From an uncultured Clostridium sp. (GTDB lineage: Bacteria > Bacillota > Clostridia > Clostridiales > Clostridiaceae): a stretch of DNA of 64,000 nucleotides. Positions 42,672 to 51,607 of the stretch are shown in pieces. The notes beneath the pieces were generated by a model that saw only the letters and a list, made by a program, of their open reading frames with translations, ran no database searches and was not told the origin of the DNA. Each line of letters opens with the position of its first letter. Position 1 is the stretch's first letter. The position numbers were made by a program, and so were the translations under genes. The stretch lies in the NCBI GenBank assembly GCA_900539375.1, contig UQBY01000003.1:88030-152029 (forward strand). The letters are read 5' to 3'.

Positions 42672-42838
42672 AAGCTATTGTAAGTATGTACCCATGGCTA
42701 GTGGGGAATTTACGACTGTGAAGTATTATACCAAATGTAAGTAGCTTTGAAGTTATTCATTGCCAAAACAGATACGTTGAAACAGTAAAATTCTTAAAAT
42801 GTTTATATTTGATTACATTTTAAGTAGCAGATAATACA
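42560..42838 (+). ncRNA. Probable TnpB guide RNA (omega RNA) region
   Basis: Overlapping the end of tnpB and its 3' flank. The GTACCCATGGCTAGTGGGG and GGAATTTACGACTGTG segments followed by GATACGTTGAAACAG resemble the conserved 3' scaffold of IS200/IS605/IS607 right ends. The guide would be the bases just past the element's right end, that is, the start of the PHP gene. Exact 5' and 3' limits not determinable by eye. Confidence 0.5.
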
Positions 42839-43672
42839 ATGATAAAAGTTGATTTGCATACACATAGCACCTGTTCTGATGGTCTTCTTACTCCAGAAGA
42901 AGTAGTAGAAAGAGCTTATAAAAAATCTGTAAAATATTTAGCTTTAACAGACCATGATACAGTTAAAGGACTTGATATTGCTAAAAAAAAGGCTAAAGCT
43001 TTAGGAATTAATTTTATTCCTGGAATTGAGCTTTCTACTGATTATAATGGAGAAAGTATTCATATTTTAGGCTTTTTTAAAGATGAAAGCTATAAAAATC
43101 AAGAATTTCTTAATTTTCTTAAATCCCTTAAAGAAAAACGTGACTTAAGAGCTATAAAAATCATTGAAAAACTTAAAGAAGAATTTAATATTATAATTGA
43201 TAAAAATAGTATTTTTAAAAAAGCAAAGGGAAATGTTATTGCAAGACCTCATATTGCCTATGAAATTATAGAAAATGGATATAATTATACTAAAGATGAA
43301 ATATTTAATAAACTTATTGGGAAAAACTGCCCTGCATATGTTCCTACAACTAAAATTCCAACTAAAGAAGGGGTAAAACTTTTAAAAAAATATAATGCTT
43401 TAGTGTTTTTAGCCCATCCAATTTTAATAAAAAAATCTCCTCTTACAGATTTTTTACCTTTTAATTTTGATGGAATTGAAGGAGTTTATTTTCAAAATTC
43501 AAAGGAAGATGAAGAAAGATTTATTAAATTTGCTTTAGAAAATAATCTTCTTATAAGTGCAGGTTCTGACTGTCATGGAGACTTTAATGGAGATAGTAGA
43601 CATGGAGATATTGGTTGTATGAACCTAAATAAAAAATATTTAAAAGCTTTTTATAATAAATATTATTCTTAA
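42839..43672 (+). CDS. PHP-domain phosphoesterase (RNase AM/YciV type)
   Basis: A 277-residue PHP protein with the metal-binding set: DLHTHSTCSDG, LTDHDTVKG, PGIELST, AHPI and GSDCHGD. Homologues dephosphorylate 3',5'-nucleoside bisphosphates or trim RNA 5' ends. The ATG has no ribosome site; only AGCAGATAATACA precedes it. A perfect AAAGGAGG lies 1.57 kb upstream at the left edge of the TnpB element, so insertion seems to have separated the gene from its ribosome site. Confidence 0.9.
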   Translation: MIKVDLHTHSTCSDGLLTPEEVVERAYKKSVKYLALTDHDTVKGLDIAKKKAKALGINFIPGIELSTDYNGESIHILGFFKDESYKNQEFLNFLKSLKEKRDLRAIKIIEKLKEEFNIIIDKNSIFKKAKGNVIARPHIAYEIIENGYNYTKDEIFNKLIGKNCPAYVPTTKIPTKEGVKLLKKYNALVFLAHPILIKKSPLTDFLPFNFDGIEGVYFQNSKEDEERFIKFALENNLLISAGSDCHGDFNGDSRHGDIGCMNLNKKYLKAFYNKYYS

Positions 43673-43775
43673 AAAATTTTTTATAATTTATTCTATTTTT
43701 TTAACTTATTTCTTTTATTAAGCTTTATTATTAATTTAAAAAGTTATCTATAATTTTAAATGTATAAAAAATAAA

Positions 43776-43822
43776 AATAGTAGTTCTCTTATATAAGTTT
43801 TTCATACAAGAGAACTACTATT
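43776..43822. terminator. Bidirectional terminator between the PHP gene and hprK
   Basis: AATAGTAGTTCTCTT (43776-43790) pairs with AAGAGAACTACTATT (43808-43822), perfect 15 bp. Confidence 0.9.
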
Positions 43823-43825
43823 ATT

Positions 43826-44746
43826 TTATTTTATGTCACTTACTGCATTCATTCTAGATGTAATTGTATCAACAGCTGTTATATCTGACATTTTTGAATG
43901 TCTATAGTTAACTGCTGCAGCTTCTATAATAACTGCTATATTTCTTCCTGGTCTTACTGGAAGGGTAAGCTTTTTAATTTTTACTCCTAGTATTTCCATA
44001 TATTCATCATCTATTCCTAATCTATCATAGTCTGAATCATCTTTCCAATGTTCAAAATGCATAGCTAAAGTTATTCTTTTTTTAGATTGAACAGAACTTA
44101 GACCATATAAAGCTGTTACATCTATTATTCCAATTCCTCTTACTTCAAGCATTCCAAAAGTAATTTCAGGAGAACGACCTGAAAGCTCTCCATCAACTTC
44201 TTTAATATCTACAGCATCATCTGTAACTAATCTATGCCCTCTTTTTATAAGCTCTAAAGCAACTTCACTTTTACCAATTCCACTTTCTCCTGTTATTAAA
44301 ATACCTACACCATAAACATCCATTAAAACTCCATGAATTCTTGTTTCTGGTGCTAAATTATCAGCCATATACATTGTGTAATTTGTTACAAGCTTTGTTG
44401 TTGAAAGATTACTTCTTAAAACCCATATATTTTTATTTTTAGCTGCTTCTATAAGTTCTTTATGTGGTTCTAAATGTCTTGATATTACTATACAGCTTAA
44501 ATTTTCATAAGAGAAAAACTTTTTTAATCTTTTTTTTCTAACTTCTGCTTTCATGTCTTCTAAAAAGCTCCATTCAGCTTTTCCTATTACTTGAAGTCTT
44601 TCTGGAGTAAAATAATTATAAAAACCTGCAAGTTGAAGCCCTGGTCTGTTTACATCGTTTACTGTTATTAATTTATCTTCTTCTCCTTCAAGTAATACTT
44701 CTAAGTCAAAATCTTCTATAAATTTTTTTATTGTTACTGATGCCAC
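43826..44746 (-). CDS. hprK: HPr kinase/phosphorylase
   Basis: A 306-residue HprK: N-terminal domain, then the P-loop GESGIGKSEVALELI, the catalytic-loop RGHRLVTDDAVDI and the family signature LEVRGIGIIDV. It phosphorylates HPr at serine for carbon catabolite control and reverses it under starvation. Start is GTG, with GGAGGAAG in front; it overlaps the DUF896 gene by 13 bases. Confidence 0.96.
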   Translation of the reverse strand: MASVTIKKFIEDFDLEVLLEGEEDKLITVNDVNRPGLQLAGFYNYFTPERLQVIGKAEWSFLEDMKAEVRKKRLKKFFSYENLSCIVISRHLEPHKELIEAAKNKNIWVLRSNLSTTKLVTNYTMYMADNLAPETRIHGVLMDVYGVGILITGESGIGKSEVALELIKRGHRLVTDDAVDIKEVDGELSGRSPEITFGMLEVRGIGIIDVTALYGLSSVQSKKRITLAMHFEHWKDDSDYDRLGIDDEYMEILGVKIKKLTLPVRPGRNIAVIIEAAAVNYRHSKMSDITAVDTITSRMNAVSDIK

Positions 44747-44958
44747 TTGCTTCTTCCTCCCTTTTTCTTTGGTTCTATACCATCTAATTGTGCTTTAAAG
44801 TTACGTTTTACATTATCTAAATATCTTTTTCTACAAAGTGCTTGTAATTCCTTTTCTTCCTCTGTTAATTCCTCTTCTTGGCTTTTTTTATAAAGGAAAT
44901 TAATATTTTCAATAACCTCTTCTATTTTCATTGAATCTATTTTTTCTTTTAAACTCAT
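44734..44958 (-). CDS. DUF896 (YnzC-like) protein
   Basis: A 74-residue helical protein: N-terminal helix (IEEVIENINFLYKKSQEEELTEEEKELQALCRKRYL) and the KRNFKAQLDGIEP tail of the DUF896/YnzC family. In Bacillus the homologue is SOS-induced, but function is unknown. Translation is likely coupled to hprK by overlap. Confidence 0.88.
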   Translation of the reverse strand: MSLKEKIDSMKIEEVIENINFLYKKSQEEELTEEEKELQALCRKRYLDNVKRNFKAQLDGIEPKKKGGRSKWHQ

Positions 44959-45094
44959 CTTAAAAATTCTCCTTAATTATTTCTACTTAGATTTATTTTA
45001 CATATATTTTCTTATATTATCAATATTTCTTTCGACATTTTATAACTCTATATATTATATTTTATACAATTTTAATATATTTAACAAAAATAAA

Positions 45095-45121
45095 AATACC
45101 TCAATATAAAATTGAGGTATT
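45095..45121 (-). terminator. Terminator of 6S RNA
   Basis: AATACCTCAAT (45095-45105) pairs with ATTGAGGTATT (45111-45121), with a T-rich run following on the minus strand. Confidence 0.88.
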
Positions 45122-45126
45122 GAATG

Positions 45127-45312
45127 CTATTATTTCCCAACATGCCGGTGCCTATACATCCAAACCTGCTACTCGCAGGTGGGTTAAGCTTCAGATTACT
45201 TCTGCCTTCTTCTAGTTACTAAAGCCCGACATCCATAACCATATTGCAAATCCCGTATATATAATGTAGGTTGAACATAATAAGCTTGTCGCACACATCA
45301 GGAATGTTTTCT
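45127..45312 (-). ncRNA. ssrS: 6S RNA
   Basis: A roughly 185-nt transcript. Its ends close in a long stem: TTCCTGATGTG near the 5' end pairs fully (with G-U) with CATGTTGGGAA near the 3' end. Between are the GCGACAAGC..., GGGCTTTAGTAACTAGAAG and CACCTGCGAGTAGCAGG segments of the Firmicute 6S fold, which mimics an open promoter and binds sigma-A RNA polymerase. Good promoter and terminator flank it, and it is GC-richer than surroundings. Family recognised by pattern, not by a covariance search. Confidence 0.85.
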
Positions 45313-45318
45313 ATAAAC

Positions 45319-45346
45319 ATTATAACACATTATTTTAACAATGCAA
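45319..45346 (-). promoter_or_regulatory. 6S RNA promoter
   Basis: Minus strand TTGCAT (45341-45346), 16 bases, TATAAT (45319-45324); start expected near 45312. Confidence 0.78.
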
Positions 45347-45355
45347 TATATTATT

Positions 45356-45751
45356 TTATTCCATATATTCCATTAATATGTCATCCATATCATCAAGTTC
45401 TTCATTTGTTATTATTGCTACAAATTTCATATAATCAGCTGTTTTAGCAGTCATTTCTAGTGCTTTATGAGCTGTTATAACTTCAAATTCTTCGCTTACT
45501 TCTTCCATTACTTCTTCTACATTATCATTTGCTATGTCACTTAAATAGCTTAAATACCAATCAGTATACCACTCTGCACTTTCACTTTCTAAGTCGCTTT
45601 CCTCATTTGCATAAGCTCTAGCTGCACTTAATTCATCTTTATCAAAATCATAATAAAACTTAATTATAGAATAGTTTTCTTCAGATTTTATTTCTTCTAT
45701 TTCTGATAAACCATTATCTTGTAAAAAATTTTCTATTTCTGATATTTCCAT
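45356..45751 (-). CDS. Acidic hypothetical protein
   Basis: A 131-residue, strongly acidic protein that I do not recognise. It has a compact alpha/beta look (YSIIKFYYDFDKDELSAARAYANEES, EWYTDWYLSYLSDIANDNVEEVMEE) without signal or membrane segment. It starts at ATG 45751 17 bases after the DUF1292 gene, so the two probably form one unit upstream of 6S RNA. Confidence 0.65.
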   Translation of the reverse strand: MEISEIENFLQDNGLSEIEEIKSEENYSIIKFYYDFDKDELSAARAYANEESDLESESAEWYTDWYLSYLSDIANDNVEEVMEEVSEEFEVITAHKALEMTAKTADYMKFVAIITNEELDDMDDILMEYME

Positions 45752-45768
45752 ATATATATGTAACTCCT

Positions 45769-46011
45769 CTAATAAATTAATTTCTTATATTCTTTTTTAA
45801 CTGCAAGAAATTCTTTATCATCTTCTACTAAATTTAATTCTTCTTTTCCTTCTATATTATCAACTCTAAATATAAGAATATCTTCATTTTCATTACCTAT
45901 TTGTGATAATAATAAATATTCTTTATCTTCTAAATATATTCTTGCTACTGCTTCAAAATCAACTTTATTACCATCTTCGTCTTTAAAAGACATAATTTGT
46001 CTTTCTTCCAT
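45769..46011 (-). CDS. DUF1292 protein
   Basis: An 80-residue protein of the small DUF1292 family: FKDEDGNKVDFEAVARIYLEDKEYLLL, then EDILIFRV and a terminal EFLAVKKEYKKL. Typically found near clostridial housekeeping genes, function unknown. An alternative start at MSFKDED (codon 7) is possible. Confidence 0.8.
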   Translation of the reverse strand: MEERQIMSFKDEDGNKVDFEAVARIYLEDKEYLLLSQIGNENEDILIFRVDNIEGKEELNLVEDDKEFLAVKKEYKKLIY

Positions 46012-46081
46012 TTTTTAATCATCTCCTACTGTTCTTATAATCATATACTACCTTATTTTATTAAAAGTCACAATATTTTTA

Positions 46082-48355
46082 TTATATTAGATTAGTTATA
46101 TTATCTTTTTTAATAATATATTCTAAATGAAGTGCTCTAGTTAAAGAAACATAAAGAAGTCTTTCATCTAATAAATTACTTTTATAATTTTCTTCACTTG
46201 GATTAAATATTATAGTAGCATCAAATTCTAATCCTTTAGTTAAATAAGATGGAATTATAACAAAATTATTATCCATTGTTTTTTCTTTACCCTTTATTAA
46301 AGCAAATTTATTTTTACTTTTTCTTTTTAAAACTTTAGATAAATTTAAAGCTTCATTTCCATCTTTAGTTATTATAGCAATACTATTTTTTTCTTTTTCT
46401 ATTACTTCTTTAACTATTTCATCAATTTTTTTTGCACAATCTTCTTCTGAAGAAACTTCTATTGTTTTAGGTTTTTCTCCATGTCTTAATACTGGAAGGG
46501 CATTTTTAAGGCCAAGATTTTGAGATTCTAATGCTTTTTTTGCAAAATCTATTATTTCTACAGTTGACCTATAGCTTTGAGTTAGCTGAATATAAGTAGC
46601 ATCTCCATTAAATAAGCCTTCTGTTATATCTTCCCACTTTTCAATTCCTTTGTAATAATAAATTCCTTGAGCTAAGTCTCCAACTAAAGTTAAAGAATTT
46701 CCCTTTGCTAGTTTATTTACAACATATATTTGAAAAGGACTATAATCTTGAACTTCATCTACTACAATATGTTGATACTTTTCTTTTTCTAAAACTCCCT
46801 CAAGAAGAATTTTTATATATGAAAGAGCTGCTAAATCATCTTCATCTATTATATTTTCATTATAGTTTTTATTATATTCTTCTTTCATAAAAGTATATAA
46901 TTCTTTTGAAATTTTTCCATCTGTTGCTATATAAAACAATGCTTCATTATTAAAAAAGTTATAATATATATCTTTTGAATCAATTTCTCTCCATCTTTTA
47001 AAATAATCATTAAATTCATTTTTAGAGTTCTTTTTTATATTATCCTTTATCTTATCTCTTTCATTATAAATTTCTATAAGTTTTTCTCTTCTTTCTTTAG
47101 AATCTTCTAAACTGTTTCTTATACTTTGAATTCTTCCTTCCCATTCTCTATCTACTTTTAATATAAGTTGTTCTATTCTTTCTTTTAATTTTAAATTTAA
47201 ATATCTTTTTATTTCATCTTTTCTTTTGTTAATAGGATAACTTCTTAAATCTTTAGTGTATAATCTTACTATTTCCTTTTTGTTAAATAGAATTTCATCA
47301 CCAATTTTAATATGCTTTATCTCTAATGCTTCCCCTTCTATTAAAGATATATACCTATCAAGAAATTTTCTAAATTCCATTGAGCCTCTAAGTTTTGAAG
47401 ATTTTAATGTTAAATTTACTTTATCTTTATTTTCTTCTTCCATTACATATTTTAATTTTTCATCTTTATTATATATTTTACCCTTTATTTTAAATTGTTT
47501 AGAAACAAGTTTTTCAAAGGTACTTTGTTTAACTTCCCCTGCTCCAAGGTTTGGTAAAATTTCTGATATATAATCTAAAAATAGGGCATTTGGAGCTAAA
47601 ACTAAAATATCATTTCCTTTCATAGTATCTCTATATCTATATATTAAATAGGCAAGTCTATGAAGTGCTATTGTAGTTTTCCCAGAACCTGCAGAACCTT
47701 GAACTATTATAGGAAGATTTTTGGGCCATCTTATTATGTCATTTTGTTCTTTTTGAATTGTTGCTACAACTTCCTTAAGTTTTTTTCCTCTGCTTTCCTC
47801 TAAGTTTATCTTTAAAAATTCATCAACAAGCTCCTTTCCTTCTTCTCCATTTATCATAAGCTCGTTTATTCCTTCATCAAAGATTTCTTTTATATCTCCA
47901 TTTTTAAATAAAAACTTTCTCTTTAATGTAAGAGTGCCATTTATAACTCCTCCTGGGGCTTTATAACTTGCTTCTCCTCCTGTTCCACTATAATAAAGGT
48001 CTGCAACTGGTGCTCTCCAATCAACAACAACCTCTTCTCCTTCTTTAGTATTAATTATTCCTTTTTTACCTATATAAATACTTTCATCAAGTCTTTTATG
48101 CTCTCTAAAATCAATTCTTCCAAAGTAAGGTTCTTCTAAAGCTTCTTTAAAGCTATTAATATCCTTTGCTAAAACATTATAAATTTTCTCTGTAGTTTCT
48201 TTTTCTTCACTATAACTTCCTTTAGCTTCTTTACTTAAAGCTCTTACTTTACTTTCTACATTATCAAGATTTTTTTGTTTTTCTTCTAATTCATCCTCTA
48301 TAAGCTTTCTTTTAACTGAAAGAACTTCTTTTTCTTCTTGCATTTTATCTTTCAT
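46082..48355 (-). CDS. helD: HelD-type RNA polymerase recycling ATPase (UvrD/Rep superfamily)
   Basis: About 757 residues. An N-terminal coiled coil (about 1-70) is followed by RIDFREHKRLDESIYIGKKG, the Walker A GSAGSGKTTIALHRLAYL, VVDEVQDYSPFQ and QSYRSTVEIIDFAK helicase motifs. Length and coiled coil fit HelD, which pulls stalled RNA polymerase off DNA. ATG 48355 (MKDKMQEEKE) has GGTAGG before it; the frame extends 12 codons further without one. Confidence 0.9.
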   Translation of the reverse strand: MKDKMQEEKEVLSVKRKLIEDELEEKQKNLDNVESKVRALSKEAKGSYSEEKETTEKIYNVLAKDINSFKEALEEPYFGRIDFREHKRLDESIYIGKKGIINTKEGEEVVVDWRAPVADLYYSGTGGEASYKAPGGVINGTLTLKRKFLFKNGDIKEIFDEGINELMINGEEGKELVDEFLKINLEESRGKKLKEVVATIQKEQNDIIRWPKNLPIIVQGSAGSGKTTIALHRLAYLIYRYRDTMKGNDILVLAPNALFLDYISEILPNLGAGEVKQSTFEKLVSKQFKIKGKIYNKDEKLKYVMEEENKDKVNLTLKSSKLRGSMEFRKFLDRYISLIEGEALEIKHIKIGDEILFNKKEIVRLYTKDLRSYPINKRKDEIKRYLNLKLKERIEQLILKVDREWEGRIQSIRNSLEDSKERREKLIEIYNERDKIKDNIKKNSKNEFNDYFKRWREIDSKDIYYNFFNNEALFYIATDGKISKELYTFMKEEYNKNYNENIIDEDDLAALSYIKILLEGVLEKEKYQHIVVDEVQDYSPFQIYVVNKLAKGNSLTLVGDLAQGIYYYKGIEKWEDITEGLFNGDATYIQLTQSYRSTVEIIDFAKKALESQNLGLKNALPVLRHGEKPKTIEVSSEEDCAKKIDEIVKEVIEKEKNSIAIITKDGNEALNLSKVLKRKSKNKFALIKGKEKTMDNNFVIIPSYLTKGLEFDATIIFNPSEENYKSNLLDERLLYVSLTRALHLEYIIKKDNITNLI

Positions 48356-48440
48356 AAAACTACCTACCTTTAAAAAAATCACTTTTACCATTATAGCAAA
48401 AAATATAATCTTATTGAATATAGTTTAAAAAAAGTGAAAA

Positions 48441-48512
48441 AAATCTTAGGTTATTATTTTATTTAGCCATTTTTCTAAATCACTGCTTCATAAAATAATA
48501 CGCCTAAGATTT
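48441..48512 (-). terminator. Terminator of the luxS-metH operon
   Basis: AAATCTTAGG (48441-48450) with CCTAAGATTT (48503-48512), extended by TTATTATTTTAT/ATAAAATAATA after a 2-base bulge; T-run on the minus-strand exit. Confidence 0.8.
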
Positions 48513-48533
48513 TAAATATAACTTTATTATTTT

Positions 48534-50927
48534 TTAACTAAATACTTTTTTAGCTATTTCTGCAGATTCTTTTGCATCCTTTGCATAATAATCTGCCCCT
48601 ATCATATCTGCATATTCTGGTGTAAGAACAGCACCACCTACAAATACTTCACCCTTATATCCATCTTCTTTTAATGCCTTTATTGTAGCTTCCATACTCT
48701 TTAAGGTAGTTGTCATAAGTGCACTTAATCCAACAAGCCTTACTCCATTTTTCCTTGTTTCAGAAACTACAGTTTCTATAGGTACATCTTTTCCTAAATC
48801 TATTACTTCATATCCATAGTTTTCTAATATAACCTTAACTATATTCTTTCCAATGTCGTGAATATCTCCTTCAACTGTAGCTAAAATTATCTTTCCTTTT
48901 GAAATTCCTGCTTCACTTTTTAAAACAAGCCTTTCCTTTATAACTTCAAAAGCTTTTTGCACTGTTTCTGCAGATTGTATAAGTTGTGGAAGGAATATTT
49001 CCCCTACTTCATATTTCTTTCCTACCTCATCAAGGGCTGGAATTAAAAGCTCATTTACAACTTCAAGTTCTTCCATATTTTCTAAAGCCTCTTCTGTAGC
49101 CTTTTTAGCTTCATCTTTAAGACCTTTTATAACAATATATTTTATATCTCTTTCTCCTAAGTCTTTATCATCTTTTTTACTTTCAGCTGTTTTTACTCCT
49201 CTTTCAACCTTTGCATTACCATATAAAGAAATAAACTTTTCTGAACCCTTATCTATATTAGCAAGAACATTATATGAATTTATAACATCCATCATTCCTC
49301 TACTATTTGGATTCATTATAGGTAAGTCTAATCCATTTGCAATAGCTAAAGCTAAAAAGGTTTCATTAATTAAATCTCTGCAAGGAAGACCAAAGGAAAT
49401 ATTAGAAACTCCTAAAAGAGTTTTTACTCCTAATTCTTCTTTTACTTTTCTAACAGCTTTTAAAGTTTCTTGAACTTCAGCTTGTTGAGCAGAAGCTGTT
49501 AAAACTAAACAGTCTATAAATACATCCTTTTTATCTATTCCATAATCTGCTGCTCTTTTTACTATTTTTTTGGCTATTTTAAATCTTTCCTCACAAGTTG
49601 GTGGAATTCCTCTCTTATCTAGTGTTAATCCAACAACACTTGCTCCATATTTTTTAACTACAGGAAGAATTTTATCTAAAACTTCATCTTCCCCATTAAC
49701 AGAGTTTACAATAGGCTTTCCATTATATTTTCTAAGGCCTGCTTCTATTATATCTGGATAAGAGGAATCTATTTGAAGAGGAGCATCTATAATGCTTTGA
49801 ATTTCTTTAATTACCTTTAGCATCATTTCCTTTTCATCAACCTCTGGTGCTCCTACATTTACATCTAATATTTCAGCACCTGCCTCTACTTGTTCAATAG
49901 CTTGTTTTAAAACATAATCTAAATCATTATTTTTTAAAGCTTCTTTAAATATCTTCTTACCAGTTGGATTAATTCTTTCTCCAATTACTTTTACACCTTC
50001 AATTTTTACTATTTTTGAAGGTGTACATACAGCTGAAAAATTTACTTTTTCTCTTTGAACTCTTTTATTATTATCTGCAATTTCTCTAAGAGCTTTTATA
50101 AAGTCTGGAGTTGTACCACAACATCCTCCAATTATACTTACACCTTCATCTACAAACTTCTTAATCCAACTTGAAAATTCATCTACTGTTATATCATATA
50201 CAGTTTCTCCAAAGGATATTTTAGGAAGTCCTGCATTTGGTTGAGTCATTACTGGAAGATTTGTTGAAGATATTATTCTCTTTACTATAGGCATTAATTC
50301 TTTAGGTCCTAAAGAACAATTAACTCCAACAGCATCTGCTCCTAATCCTTCTAAAGTTATTGCCATACTTTCTGGAGTACATCCTGTAAAGGTTCTTCCA
50401 TTTTCCTCAAAGGACATTGTACAAAATACTGGTAAATTAGTATTTTCTTTAACTGCAAGAAGGGCAGCTTTAGTTTCATAAAGGTCTGTCATAGTTTCTA
50501 AAAGAATTAAATCTGCCCCTGACTTTTCCCCTTGAACAACTTGTCTTTTAAATATTTCATAGGCTCTATCAAAACTTAAAGTTCCCATTGGTTCTAAAAG
50601 ATGTCCTATTGGTCCAACATCTAATGCTATATAAACATTTTTATCTTCCCTTGCTTCTTGTGCTATTTTTACAGCAGAATCTATAATTTCTTCTACTGAA
50701 AAGCCAGTACTTTCAAGCTTTAATTCATTTGCTCCAAAGGTATTTGTTGAAATAACCATAGCTCCATTGTCTATATATTCTTTATGTATCTTTTTTATTA
50801 TTTCTCTTTCTCTTATATTTAAAACCTCTGGATTTTCCCCAAGCTTTAGCCCATTTTTCTGAAGCATTGTTCCCATAGCTCCATCAAACACCAAAATATT
50901 ATCTTTTATTAATTCTTTAACTTCCAC
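48534..50927 (-). CDS. metH: Cobalamin-dependent methionine synthase lacking the activation domain
   Basis: About 797 residues. Order: homocysteine domain (VFDGAMGTMLQ, GVNCSLGP, GGCCGTTP zinc cysteines), pterin-binding barrel (GERINPTGKK, DVNVGAPEVDE), and B12 cap/binding domain (VEGDIHDIGKNIV with the cobalt-ligand His, VGLSALMTTTL). The C-terminal activation domain is a separate upstream gene. I place the start at GTG 50927, which has AGGGG 8 bases upstream; it overlaps the previous stop codon by 11 bases. Longer frames to 50981 lack a ribosome site. Confidence 0.93.
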   Translation of the reverse strand: MEVKELIKDNILVFDGAMGTMLQKNGLKLGENPEVLNIREREIIKKIHKEYIDNGAMVISTNTFGANELKLESTGFSVEEIIDSAVKIAQEAREDKNVYIALDVGPIGHLLEPMGTLSFDRAYEIFKRQVVQGEKSGADLILLETMTDLYETKAALLAVKENTNLPVFCTMSFEENGRTFTGCTPESMAITLEGLGADAVGVNCSLGPKELMPIVKRIISSTNLPVMTQPNAGLPKISFGETVYDITVDEFSSWIKKFVDEGVSIIGGCCGTTPDFIKALREIADNNKRVQREKVNFSAVCTPSKIVKIEGVKVIGERINPTGKKIFKEALKNNDLDYVLKQAIEQVEAGAEILDVNVGAPEVDEKEMMLKVIKEIQSIIDAPLQIDSSYPDIIEAGLRKYNGKPIVNSVNGEDEVLDKILPVVKKYGASVVGLTLDKRGIPPTCEERFKIAKKIVKRAADYGIDKKDVFIDCLVLTASAQQAEVQETLKAVRKVKEELGVKTLLGVSNISFGLPCRDLINETFLALAIANGLDLPIMNPNSRGMMDVINSYNVLANIDKGSEKFISLYGNAKVERGVKTAESKKDDKDLGERDIKYIVIKGLKDEAKKATEEALENMEELEVVNELLIPALDEVGKKYEVGEIFLPQLIQSAETVQKAFEVIKERLVLKSEAGISKGKIILATVEGDIHDIGKNIVKVILENYGYEVIDLGKDVPIETVVSETRKNGVRLVGLSALMTTTLKSMEATIKALKEDGYKGEVFVGGAVLTPEYADMIGADYYAKDAKESAEIAKKVFS

Positions 50928-51606
50928 AGCTTTTCCCCTCTCTTCTAAAACTACAGTTTTCATAGTTTTTACAAACTTCACAGCCCTTTTTCTTAACTTC
51001 CATATCCTTTGGAATTAAGCCTATTATAGCTGTTACAGATTTTCTTGGCATTAGTAAATTACTTTCTGAAACTGTAAGTCCTATTGTTTTATCTGCTCTT
51101 AGTGCATTTACAAAATTCTTTTGTACATCTAATGGTAAATCTCCATATCCTGGACTATATCTAAAGGTTATTCCTAAATTTTCTTTTAAGGCTTCTTCTT
51201 TAACCTTTTCTTCAATTTTATCACATATTTCTTCAACTGCTGTTGTTGCACAAGAATCTAATATTAATGCCTTTGTAAGATTTATTCTTTCATATAATCT
51301 TGTTTTTTGTTCTATAAAATTTCCTAAAGTTACAGCCATTAAAACTACTTTTTTAGCAGATTTTAAATGCTCTTTTATGTCATTTCCTTCTAAAATTAAA
51401 TTTGTTCCATCAATTAATACCCCATTATCAACTAATGTTTTTGTATATTCTGCATAAACAAATTTAGGGTTTATTATATTTTTAGTTTCTTCAATACATT
51501 CAGTAATTAAATTATTAATATTATCATCTATTTTTTGAGAAGATTTATAGCCTAAATATCTAAGAACTTCTTCTCTAGGAATATTTATTTCACCTAATTG
51601 AAACAT
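50917..51606 (-). CDS. Stand-alone methionine synthase activation domain
   Basis: About 229 residues matching the C-terminal domain of MetH: FRYSPGYGDLPLDVQ (the SAM-binding RxxxGY motif), and GLTVSESNLLMPRKSVTAIIGL. It uses AdoMet to reactivate oxidised cobalamin. A terminal CEVCKNYENCSF cysteine cluster is extra and may carry a metal. Start ATG 51606 has GGTGA before it; ATG 51618 is an alternative. Sits between luxS and metH. Confidence 0.88.
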   Translation of the reverse strand: MFQLGEINIPREEVLRYLGYKSSQKIDDNINNLITECIEETKNIINPKFVYAEYTKTLVDNGVLIDGTNLILEGNDIKEHLKSAKKVVLMAVTLGNFIEQKTRLYERINLTKALILDSCATTAVEEICDKIEEKVKEEALKENLGITFRYSPGYGDLPLDVQKNFVNALRADKTIGLTVSESNLLMPRKSVTAIIGLIPKDMEVKKKGCEVCKNYENCSFRREGKSCGS

Positions 51607-51607
51607 A

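Larger units (their letters stand above)
41275..42838 (+). mobile_element. TnpB-bearing IS607-like element with deleted transposase
   Basis: Element between the folate operon and the PHP gene. Limits are estimated: left limit lies after the orphan AAGGAGG at about 41266-41272; right limit at or just before the PHP ATG. It carries a 21-codon relic of an IS607-type resolvase, tnpB, and a 3' region with TnpB-guide-RNA features. A left dyad ACATAATT/AATTATGT (41322-41342) and a right dyad CTTAAAATGT/ACATTTTAAG (42793-42824) are probable end structures. Non-autonomous for transposition. Confidence 0.75.

Noticed and set aside
46705..47573. Plus-strand frames inside helD
   Set aside because: Antisense shadows without start signals.
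48450..48502. Short minus-strand frame with DLEKWLNK in the loop of the metH terminator
   Set aside because: Looks like an excisionase tail, but is only about 12 codons with an upstream stop; too short to support a gene remnant.
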